Part shown: one piece after another, positions 1-5,265 of the stretch
Layout: each line of letters opens with the position of its first letter
Numbering within the stretch: the first letter of the stretch is position 1
DNA from: Prevotella sp.
GTDB lineage: Bacteria > Bacteroidota > Bacteroidia > Bacteroidales > Dysgonomonadaceae
Direction of reading: 5' to 3'
NCBI GenBank assembly: GCA_031260865.1
Contig: JAISKQ010000068.1
Coordinates: 1-5,265 of the forward strand
Length of the DNA stretch: 5,265 bases
Notes under the pieces: generated by a model
Told to the model about the DNA's origin: nothing
The model's input: the letters and a program-made list of their open reading frames with translations, nothing else
The model's database searches: none
Program-made: the position numbers and the translations under genes

Positions 1-57
1 TCTCTTTTCAGTGAGCAATCAACAGCTAAAAACCAACGGCTAATTACAAAATGGTGA

Positions 58-65
58 CAAAAGTA
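58..65 (-). promoter_or_regulatory. Candidate Bacteroidota -7 box, leftward
   Basis: Read on the minus strand this is TACTTTTG, a full match to the Bacteroides -7 consensus TAnnTTTG. It would drive transcription leftward, out of the window, for a divergent gene that cannot be seen. No clear -33 TTTG element lies at the expected distance (positions about 85-92), so this may be chance in AT-rich DNA. Confidence 0.2.
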
Positions 66-126
66 ACAGTTTTCGGGTAACACCGCTTTGCGTCATTCTT
101 TTCTTGTAAACTTGCACGCTAAGTAA

Positions 127-154
127 ACTCAAAACTCATTACTCAAAACTCATT
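127..154. repeat. Two perfect tandem copies of a 14-bp unit
   Basis: The unit ACTCAAAACTCATT occurs at 127-140 and again, without change, at 141-154. It is followed by ACTTAC, which resembles the start of a third, decayed copy. The repeat is non-coding. Short tandem arrays like this can change copy number by replication slippage. No function can be assigned from the sequence. Confidence 0.75.
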
Positions 155-176
155 ACTTACTTTTTTTCTCTTTGCC

Positions 177-209
177 TTGTAACTCGTAACTGTTTATTAG
201 ATAATTTTG
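177..209 (+). promoter_or_regulatory. Candidate rightward promoter (TTG ... TAATTTTG)
   Basis: TAATTTTG at 202-209 matches the Bacteroides -7 consensus TAnnTTTG. A TTG at 177-179 could serve as a partial -33 element, but the 22-bp spacing is somewhat longer than the usual roughly 19-21 bp. If used, it would give a leader of about 245 nt before the first anti-sigma gene, and that leader would contain the inverted repeat at 299-368. Confidence 0.25.
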
Positions 210-298
210 TAATAAAGAGATGACGGTTTTTAGCCGTTTGCGGGTATTAATTTATGTTATAAAAGGTTAAATCTGTTTTGTTGAGGTGTAAACCATTT

Positions 299-368
299 AT
301 TTTCCTATCCTTCACAGCTTTTAGGGTTGCCCCATATTGTCGGAATTGCGGAAAATTGATAGGAAAAT
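299..368. repeat. Perfect 11-bp inverted repeat, 48-bp spacer
   Basis: ATTTTCCTATC at 299-309 is exactly complementary to GATAGGAAAAT at 358-368. Pairing stops on both sides of the arms. The element lies about 45-115 bp before the candidate -7 box at 413-420 and about 90-160 bp before the first anti-sigma gene. It could be a pair of operator half-sites, a long-range leader hairpin, or the ends of a small excised or invertible element. The 48-bp spacer is too long for an ordinary intrinsic terminator, and no T-run specific to one follows it. Confidence 0.6.
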
Positions 369-412
369 TGTTTATTTGTTTAAATAAATACAAAAATATT
401 CGATTTTTTTCT

Positions 413-420
413 TAGTTTTG
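413..420 (+). promoter_or_regulatory. Candidate -7 box of the regulatory operon
   Basis: TAGTTTTG matches the Bacteroides -7 consensus TAnnTTTG and lies 39 bp before the ATG at 460. That spacing would give a short, typical untranslated leader of roughly 30 nt. No TTTG or TTG is found about 20 bp upstream, where the -33 element should be, so the match is only half of a promoter. The motif overlaps the TTG at 418 that would open a longer reading frame, which argues against translation starting there. Confidence 0.4.
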
Positions 421-459
421 TTCCATGGTACTTATCTAAAACGCATTTTTTATTTTGAC

Positions 460-1461
460 ATGGCTCATAACGAAGAGGAAAAATATATTGATAAAATTGT
501 AGATTTGTACTCAAAATCTAAAATCGAAGGATCTGCAAAGGATAAATTCCATAAATGGCTTACAGATGAGGAATTTGCGGAAGAAAAGGATAACGCCTTA
601 TTTACGCTATGGGAACAGACAGGGGATGTCGCTAAAGAAGACACATTCGCGTCATTTGCGTCTTTACAGTACAGGGCGGAACTTCGCGCGGAAAAGAAAA
701 AAACACGGCTTACAATGTGGCGGTATGGCGCCGCTATCGCTATCGTTTCGATTGTCGCCGTGACTTCCGCTTTTATTTTCATGAGGAAAACGTCTTCATC
801 GGATGTGAATATGAATGAATTTTATTCACAAATCGGAGAATCCGATACAATCACATTGCCTGATGGGAGTATCGTATATACAAATTCAAAAACAGTGATT
901 TTATATCCGAAATCCTTTGGAAAAGAGACGAGAACAATCTATTTATTGGGTGAAGCCCATTTTAAAGTGCGGAAAAATAAAGATATTCCATTTATCGTAA
1001 AAGCGAATGAATTTTCTGTAACGGCTCTGGGTACTCAGTTTGACGTATCCTCATATCCGGAAGACGCCTTTTTCAAAGCGACCTTAATCAGTGGCAGTAT
1101 CAGCGTGCGGCGAAATAATCACCAAGCAGGATATATACTCAAAGCCGGAGACCAGTTTGTTCGTGAAAAGCAAACCGGGAAATGCGCGATCTCGCAGGTT
1201 GATGTTTTCGATGCCACGGCATGGCAAAGGGGAGAACTTGTGTTCGGGAATGCCACGATTGTTGAAATATTAAATGTCTTAGAGCGTAACTTCGCCGTTT
1301 ATTTTCAGTACGAGGAAGATATTTTCAATGATGATAAGTATAATTTTCATTTCAAGAAGAGTGCTACACTTCCCGAAATAATGGATGTGATAAAGAAAGT
1401 GGCGGATGATTTTGAATATAAAGCCGCCGGTGATTTCTATTATATAAGTGCGAGGAGATAA
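460..1461 (+). CDS. FecR-family anti-sigma factor (first paralogue)
   Basis: A 333-residue inner-membrane anti-sigma regulator. Known role of the family: the cytoplasmic N-terminal arm binds an ECF sigma factor, and the periplasmic part receives a signal from a TonB-dependent receptor. Seen here: a charged cytoplasmic region (1-88) with the KFHKWL motif at 29-34, one membrane helix at about 90-108 followed by RK, a FecR periplasmic domain beginning near TLPDGS (132-137) and containing YLLGEAHFKV and VTALGTQFDVSSY, then a DUF4974-like C-terminal domain from about residue 255 (WQRGELVF) to the end. The length is normal for Bacteroidota FecR. The frame opens at a TTG at 418, but ATG 460 is preferred because it gives the same N-terminus as the second paralogue and because 418 sits inside a promoter-like box. 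The stop lies 28 bp before the sigma gene, so the two are probably co-transcribed. It is oddly placed, upstream of the sigma gene rather than downstream. Confidence 0.92.
   Translation: MAHNEEEKYIDKIVDLYSKSKIEGSAKDKFHKWLTDEEFAEEKDNALFTLWEQTGDVAKEDTFASFASLQYRAELRAEKKKTRLTMWRYGAAIAIVSIVAVTSAFIFMRKTSSSDVNMNEFYSQIGESDTITLPDGSIVYTNSKTVILYPKSFGKETRTIYLLGEAHFKVRKNKDIPFIVKANEFSVTALGTQFDVSSYPEDAFFKATLISGSISVRRNNHQAGYILKAGDQFVREKQTGKCAISQVDVFDATAWQRGELVFGNATIVEILNVLERNFAVYFQYEEDIFNDDKYNFHFKKSATLPEIMDVIKKVADDFEYKAAGDFYYISARR
1385..1415 (+). repeat. 31-bp exact direct repeat, copy 1 (in first FecR gene)
   Basis: These 31 bases recur unchanged at 2977-3007 in the second FecR gene. They encode the shared VIKKVADDF segment of the C-terminal domain. 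Elsewhere the two genes differ at many synonymous positions, so this block is more conserved than its surroundings. It may be a trace of recent gene conversion or a seed for recombination between the copies, which would delete the sigma gene between them. Confidence 0.85.
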
Positions 1462-1489
1462 AAGAAATCTTGTGCCGGTATCACAATAT

Positions 1490-2026
1490 ATGTTTATGAC
1501 TATTAAAGAGAATCTGAAAGTTAAGGAAGAATTTGGGAAGTTCTTTATAGAATGTTATCCCAAAGTAAAATCTTTTGCCCGGCAGATTCTTATGTCGGAG
1601 CAGGACGCGGAAGATGTCTCCCAGGATATTTTTCTGATATTATTAGATAAACCTGAGATATGGAGAGACAAAGAAAGAAGAAACGCCTATTTGTTCACAA
1701 TGGCTAAAAACCACATATTCAATCTCATAAAACATAGAAATATAGAGCGTAAATATCAGGAAAAATTGGTTCGAAAGAATCAATTGGCGGACGAATTCGG
1801 ATTGGACGATAAACTGCATGTCAAGGAAATAGAACTGATAATTATGTACGCGGTAGAACAAATGCCGGAACGAAGGAAAGAAATATTCAAGATGAGCCGT
1901 TACGAAGGCAAGAGTAATATCATAATATCAGAATTATTAGACATGTCGACGCGAACCGTTGAACGTCATCTCTATTTAGCCCTGTCCGATTTGAAAAAAA
2001 CAATATTATTTTACATTTCTCATTGA
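1490..2026 (+). CDS. ECF sigma-70 factor (Bacteroidota Fec-type)
   Basis: A 178-residue alternative sigma factor that would direct RNA polymerase to the promoter of the neighbouring receptor operon. Region 2 spans about residues 13-84. It has the core-binding motif DAEDVSQDIFLILL (39-52) and the -10 recognition helix around NAYLFTMAKNHIFNLIKHR (65-83). A charged linker follows (84-112). Region 4, the -35 binding helix-turn-helix, spans about 120-172, with QMPERRKEIF (124-133) and STRTVERHLYLALSDLKK (153-170). The usual EIAxxLxIS turn reads SELLDMS, a mild departure. The frame can be opened at GTG 1448, overlapping the upstream gene by 14 bp, but ATG 1490 (or 1496) gives the usual short N-terminus and is preferred. 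No Shine-Dalgarno sequence is visible, as is common in this phylum. The gene sits between two anti-sigma genes, 28 bp after the first and 40 bp before the second. Confidence 0.93.
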   Translation: MFMTIKENLKVKEEFGKFFIECYPKVKSFARQILMSEQDAEDVSQDIFLILLDKPEIWRDKERRNAYLFTMAKNHIFNLIKHRNIERKYQEKLVRKNQLADEFGLDDKLHVKEIELIIMYAVEQMPERRKEIFKMSRYEGKSNIIISELLDMSTRTVERHLYLALSDLKKTILFYISH

Positions 2027-2045
2027 GTAGTTTATTCAACATAGT

Positions 2046-2062
2046 TGTATATATTATATACA
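2046..2062. promoter_or_regulatory. 17-bp palindrome just before the second FecR start
   Basis: TGTATATATTATATACA has perfect 8-bp arms (2046-2053 and 2055-2062) around one central T. It ends 4 bases before ATG 2067, in the 40-bp gap after the sigma gene. As DNA it has the shape of a dimeric repressor operator. As RNA it would form at best a weak AU hairpin over the ribosome-docking region. Either could let the second anti-sigma factor be expressed differently from the sigma factor. AT-rich palindromes also arise by chance. Confidence 0.4.
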
Positions 2063-2066
2063 CGTG

Positions 2067-3053
2067 ATGGAAATGAACGATTATATCAGCAAAATTATAG
2101 ACTTATATACAAAATCGAAAATAGAGGAACCACTTAAAAGCGAGTTCCATAAATGGCTTGTGGACAGTGAACTATCCGCCGATAAAGAAGCCGAATTGTT
2201 TCGCTTGTGGAATCAGACCTATAATGTGGCTACAGAAGATACATTGGTTTCTTTAGCATCCGTACAAGCAAAAGCACAATTCTATAAAGAAAGAAAACAT
2301 ACAAAACTTGTGGCATGGCGATATGTGGCGGCTATCGCTTTAGTCGTTGTTATTTCTTCCGCTTACATTTTCACAAGGAAAACGGCTACTGAGCAGAATT
2401 ATATAGAATATTTTTCTGATTCAAAACAGTTTGGAGACACAATGACATTGCCTGACGGAAGTATCGTGCTGGCAAATACGGGTACGGTTATCCTGTATGC
2501 CGAATCTTACGGAGAAAAAACACGGACGGTTTATTTGCTGGGTGAGGCTAATTTTAAAGTGCGTAAGAACGCCGATGTTCCCTTTGTCGTTAAATCCAAA
2601 GATTTCTCGGTTACGGCTCTGGGTACCGAGTTTGATGTGTCTTCTTACCCGGAAGACGCCAATTTTAAGATTACGTTGATTAGCGGAAGCGTAAAGGTTC
2701 AGCAACAAGGCTCTCCCGCGGATTATATACTCAATGTGAATGAACAATTCGTTTACAGCAAACAAAACAAACGGCGTTCCATCGCGCAAGTTGATATTTA
2801 TGAAGCCACCGCGTGGCAACGTGGCGAACTGGTGTTCAACGGCGCTACAATCAAGGAAATCCTAAATGTATTGGAACGAAAATATGCCGTTTCCTTCCAG
2901 TATAAATCGAATATACTGGATGGAGACAGATATAATTTCCGCTTCAAAAAAGAATCGACCCTGTCCGATATTTTATATGTGATAAAGAAAGTGGCGGATG
3001 ATTTTGATTATAAAAAAACAGATGATTTATATTATATAAATTCAAAAAAATGA
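2067..3053 (+). CDS. FecR-family anti-sigma factor (second paralogue)
   Basis: A 328-residue inner-membrane anti-sigma regulator with the same plan as the gene at 460-1461. It has a cytoplasmic arm at 1-85 with EFHKWL at 26-31, a membrane helix at about 86-102 followed by TRK, a periplasmic FecR domain (TLPDGS, YLLGEANFKV, VTALGTEFDVSSY), and a C-terminal DUF4974-like domain starting near WQRGELVF. By hand alignment the periplasmic core matches the first paralogue at 63 of 86 residues, the C-terminal domain at 53 of 82, and the cytoplasmic arm plus the start of the membrane helix at only 48 of 87. The start could be GTG 2064, ATG 2067 or ATG 2073. ATG 2067 is chosen as the first ATG, and it best matches the paralogue. 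Its place between the sigma gene and the receptor is the usual one for the cognate anti-sigma factor, so this copy is the more likely partner of the receptor encoded at 3254. Confidence 0.92.
   Translation: MEMNDYISKIIDLYTKSKIEEPLKSEFHKWLVDSELSADKEAELFRLWNQTYNVATEDTLVSLASVQAKAQFYKERKHTKLVAWRYVAAIALVVVISSAYIFTRKTATEQNYIEYFSDSKQFGDTMTLPDGSIVLANTGTVILYAESYGEKTRTVYLLGEANFKVRKNADVPFVVKSKDFSVTALGTEFDVSSYPEDANFKITLISGSVKVQQQGSPADYILNVNEQFVYSKQNKRRSIAQVDIYEATAWQRGELVFNGATIKEILNVLERKYAVSFQYKSNILDGDRYNFRFKKESTLSDILYVIKKVADDFDYKKTDDLYYINSKK
2977..3007 (+). repeat. 31-bp exact direct repeat, copy 2 (in second FecR gene)
   Basis: Identical to 1385-1415 in the first FecR gene, in the same reading frame and the same place in the protein (VIKKVADDF). 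The bases on each side differ. Confidence 0.85.
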
Positions 3054-3253
3054 AATAGAATCCATCATCTTGAAATTGTAATATCTATGGAATAAAAAAT
3101 ATTAACCATTCAAAATCTGATTAAAAATGAAAAAAAAGTATTCAAAAAAACACATTGAATATGAAACCGTTAGAACTTAGCTTTAAAGTTTGAATTATTT
3201 TAAAGAAATAAACTAATATCAAGAGTATAAACACTTCTAAAATGAATTAACCT
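3054..3253 (+). promoter_or_regulatory. AT-rich spacer, probable receptor promoter region
   Basis: A gene-free gap of 200 bp between the second anti-sigma gene and the receptor gene. In Fec-type loci the sigma factor commonly acts on a promoter in this position. No consensus is certain here. TAAAGTTTG near 3184-3192 is one base longer than the housekeeping -7 pattern TAnnTTTG, and TAGAACTT at 3171-3178 resembles the AAC-containing -35 boxes of some ECF promoters. No intrinsic terminator with a GC stem and T-run is seen, so read-through from the regulators is possible. Confidence 0.4.
3139..3161. repeat. 7-bp AT-rich inverted repeat before the receptor gene
   Basis: TATTCAA (3139-3145) is complementary to TTGAATA (3155-3161) across 9 bases. 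It lies about 95 bp before the receptor start. It may be an operator or chance, and the stem is too weak and A-rich for a terminator. Confidence 0.25.
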
Positions 3254-5265
3254 ATGAATTTTATTGGGATAAAAGTACATCCGAAATTATTACTTCTATT
3301 GGGTCTGTTTTTTTTATCTACGATAGCTTCCGCGCAAAGTGATGTGAAAATATCGATAAATAAAAACAACATAACCATAAAGGAAGCATTGTCAGAGATC
3401 GAAAAGCAATCCAAAATGTATGTGGCCTATAATGAGTCGAAACTCAAGAGTGATAAACGTATAAACCTGAACCTGACGAATAGTTCTCTTGATGACGCTC
3501 TGAACACGATACTGGCTGATACAGGATTTAGTTATCAACTCAAAAATGAATATATCATAATCGTTCCGAAAGAAGAACAGATCGCGACGAGGGAGATTAC
3601 GGGAAAAGTATTGGACGAAGCGGATTTGCCGTTAGCGGGAGCTTCGGTAAAAATAAAAGGAACGAATGTCGGTACAGCTGCCGACGTGGACGGTAATTTT
3701 TCCCTTCGTGTGTCCAAAAATCAAACAATGGTCGTTTCATTTCTGGGGTATCTGCCTCGGGAAATTAATGTGACGGATCGAAATTCGTATATTATCAATA
3801 TGTCGCCGGATTCGAAAGGTTTGGAGGCTGTGGTGGTTACTGCATTGGGTATTAAACGCGCGACAAAAGCGTTGAGTTACAATGTGCAGGAATTAAATCG
3901 GAATGATTTGACCGCCGTGAAAGACGCTAACCTTGTCAACTCCCTTTCGGGTAAAGTAGCCGGCGTTAATATCAATACAAGCTCATCGGGAGTAGGTGGC
4001 GCGTCTAAAGTTGTGATGCGCGGCGCGAAATCCATCGAACAATCCAATAACGCCCTTTATGTGATAGATGGAATACCGATGTACTCGATGACCACCGGTG
4101 GCAGCGGCGGTAGAGGTGATGAATTCGCCTCTTCGGGAACCAGTGAGGCTATCGCCGACATCAACCCCGAAGACATTGAGTCCCTTTCGGTATTGACCGG
4201 GGCAGCCGCCGCGGCTCTTTACGGGAATCAGGGAGCCAATGGCGCGATTATAATAACAACAAGAAAAGGTATTGCCGATAGACTGGATGTAACATTCTCC
4301 AGCAACACCGAATTTCTAAATCCTCTTGTGCTTCCGCGATTCCAAACTACTTACGGAACAGGCGATCTTCTCGCCCAAGGAGGCTCTACGATACGAAGTT
4401 GGGGTAATAAATTAGTGCCCGAAAACACCTATGGCTATTCGCCGAAGGATGATTTCTTTGAAACCGGCACCGTTTTCACGAACGCCTTGTCGGTGGCTAC
4501 CGGCAACGCGAAAAATCAGACCTACTTCTCGGCGGCGGCTGTGAACTCGAATGGAATTGTGCCGAACAATCAATACGACCGTTATAACTTTACATTCCGA
4601 AACACATCTAAATTCTTAAATGATAAGATGACTCTTGATTTTGGAGTTAATTATATTCTGCAAAAAGACCAGAATATGATCAATAACGGAGTTTATTCCA
4701 ATCCTATTTCATCCGCTTATCTGTTTCCGCGCGGCGACGATTTTGCCATGACGAAAGTCTTTGAACGTTACGATCCTTCACGAGGAATCAACGTGCAATA
4801 CTGGCCGCAAGGAGAAGGCGATTTCCGTTTGCAAAATCCATACTGGATTGCTTATCGTAATCTGAAAAACAATGATAAGAAGCGTTATATGATTAACGCG
4901 GGATTGAGCTATGATGTCTTCGACTGGTTAAATGTGGTCGGGCACGCGCGCGTGGACAATACACACAACGATTATACCGAAAAACTTTACGCTTCCACAA
5001 ACGCGACGCTCGCCGGCAACAACGGGCAATATGTCATCAATAAATCGCATAACTTGCAGGTTTATGGCGATGTATTGGCAAACATCAAAAAGGACTTCGA
5101 TGATTTCTCATTGATAGTAAATGCCGGAGCAAGTATAAGCGACCTCAAAATGGATGCTTTGAAAGTGGAAGGCGCTTTGCGTGAAGATGGTATTCCTAAC
5201 GTATTCAATGTATTCCAACTCGACAGGGACAAGAGAAAGGAAAGTCAGGAAGGTTGGGGTAGCCA
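3254..5265 (+). CDS. SusC/RagA-family TonB-dependent receptor, 5' part
   Basis: An outer-membrane, TonB-dependent importer that normally pairs with a SusD-like lipoprotein to take up glycans or other large nutrients. The frame is open from ATG 3254 to the window end (670 codons plus 2 bases). The family usually has about 1000 residues, so the 3' third is missing. Domains in order: a signal peptide (1-27, cleavage after ASA), an STN signalling domain (about 30-105, KEALSEIEKQSKMYVAYN), a carboxypeptidase-regulatory-like domain (about 113-185, ITGKVLDEADLPLAGASVKI), the SusC signature LEAVVVTALGIKR (190-202), a plug domain (about 205-339, with ALYVIDGIPM at 267-276 and ALYGNQGANGAIIITTRKG at 321-339), then beta-barrel strands. 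The STN domain, absent from ordinary SusC proteins, is the part that contacts FecR and fits the regulators upstream. The substrate cannot be read from the sequence. No Shine-Dalgarno sequence is present. The gene looks richer in G+C than the regulators before it. Confidence 0.95.
   Translation, partial: MNFIGIKVHPKLLLLLGLFFLSTIASAQSDVKISINKNNITIKEALSEIEKQSKMYVAYNESKLKSDKRINLNLTNSSLDDALNTILADTGFSYQLKNEYIIIVPKEEQIATREITGKVLDEADLPLAGASVKIKGTNVGTAADVDGNFSLRVSKNQTMVVSFLGYLPREINVTDRNSYIINMSPDSKGLEAVVVTALGIKRATKALSYNVQELNRNDLTAVKDANLVNSLSGKVAGVNINTSSSGVGGASKVVMRGAKSIEQSNNALYVIDGIPMYSMTTGGSGGRGDEFASSGTSEAIADINPEDIESLSVLTGAAAAALYGNQGANGAIIITTRKGIADRLDVTFSSNTEFLNPLVLPRFQTTYGTGDLLAQGGSTIRSWGNKLVPENTYGYSPKDDFFETGTVFTNALSVATGNAKNQTYFSAAAVNSNGIVPNNQYDRYNFTFRNTSKFLNDKMTLDFGVNYILQKDQNMINNGVYSNPISSAYLFPRGDDFAMTKVFERYDPSRGINVQYWPQGEGDFRLQNPYWIAYRNLKNNDKKRYMINAGLSYDVFDWLNVVGHARVDNTHNDYTEKLYASTNATLAGNNGQYVINKSHNLQVYGDVLANIKKDFDDFSLIVNAGASISDLKMDALKVEGALREDGIPNVFNVFQLDRDKRKESQEGWGS

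Larger units (their letters stand above)
1..459. other. Gene-free upstream region
   Basis: No reading frame with a credible start and length is seen on either strand here. The stretch is AT-rich and precedes the regulatory cluster, so it is likely its promoter and leader region, and perhaps also the 5' region of a divergent gene lying left of the window. It holds a tandem 14-bp repeat (127-154), an 11-bp inverted repeat (299-309 with 358-368), a 9-bp inverted pair (35-43 with 230-238) and several TAnnTTTG motifs. No tRNA, rRNA or CRISPR structure was seen. Confidence 0.7.

Noticed and set aside
223..237. ACGG ... CCGT hairpin as an intrinsic terminator
   Set aside because: The stem is only 4 bp with no T-run after it on either strand.
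250..411. Open minus-strand frame of 54 codons in the upstream region
   Set aside because: It has no ATG start, lies in AT-rich DNA where such lengths occur by chance, and its product matches no family I recognise. It could be a remnant of a gene, but there is no positive support.
418..459. N-terminal extension of the first FecR gene from TTG 418
   Set aside because: It would add 14 residues not present in the paralogue, and its start overlaps a TAnnTTTG promoter-like box. ATG 460 gives a typical FecR N-terminus.
465..782. Minus-strand 105-codon open frame inside the first FecR gene
   Set aside because: It is antisense to the coding frame, serine-rich and low-complexity in the way expected of a reverse-frame shadow.
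1452..1457. Purine-rich GAGGAG as a Shine-Dalgarno site for the sigma gene
   Set aside because: It lies more than 30 nt before ATG 1490, too far, and it is simply the end of the FecR coding sequence.
1448..1489. N-terminal extension of the sigma gene from GTG 1448, overlapping the first FecR gene
   Set aside because: The extra 14 residues are unlike sigma region 1/2 sequence. ATG 1490 or 1496 gives the usual short N-terminus. Translational coupling cannot be excluded, but the start is not supported.
2421..2819. Minus-strand 132-codon open frame inside the second FecR gene
   Set aside because: It is antisense to a well-supported gene with recognised domains, and its product shows no family motifs. 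It is a shadow frame.
4932..5114. 60-codon alternative frame inside the receptor gene
   Set aside because: The receptor frame runs through it with clear SusC barrel sequence. The alternative frame has no recognisable features.

Overview
The window looks like a Bacteroidota (probably Bacteroidales) chromosome segment. The reasons are a SusC/RagA-type outer-membrane receptor with an N-terminal STN domain, FecR-type anti-sigma factors with a C-terminal DUF4974-like domain, no Shine-Dalgarno sequences before the starts, and AT-rich spacers with TAnnTTTG (-7 type) promoter motifs. Genus and species cannot be fixed from the sequence. All four genes are on the plus strand.

Layout: positions 1-459 carry no convincing gene. 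They hold a 14-bp tandem repeat, an 11-bp inverted repeat and a few TAnnTTTG promoter candidates. Then come a FecR-like anti-sigma factor (460-1461), an ECF sigma-70 factor (1490-2026), a second, paralogous FecR-like anti-sigma factor (2067-3053), a 197-bp AT-rich spacer, and the first 670 codons of a SusC-family TonB-dependent receptor (3254 to the window end). That receptor is cut by the window edge. A SusD-like lipoprotein gene would be expected downstream but is not visible.

How the parts probably work together: in the established Fec-type (cell-surface) signalling scheme, substrate binding to the outer-membrane receptor is passed through its periplasmic STN domain to the periplasmic part of an inner-membrane FecR protein. 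FecR then releases or activates the ECF sigma factor, which transcribes the receptor operon. All three classes of component are present here. The unusual point is the order: one sigma gene lies between two full-length paralogous anti-sigma genes, whereas the common layout is sigma, one anti-sigma, then susC/susD. The two FecRs are more alike in the periplasmic core (63 of 86 residues identical by hand alignment) than in the cytoplasmic arm plus start of the membrane segment (48 of 87). They also share an exact 31-bp DNA block near their 3' ends. This suggests a local duplication followed by partial specialisation or gene conversion.
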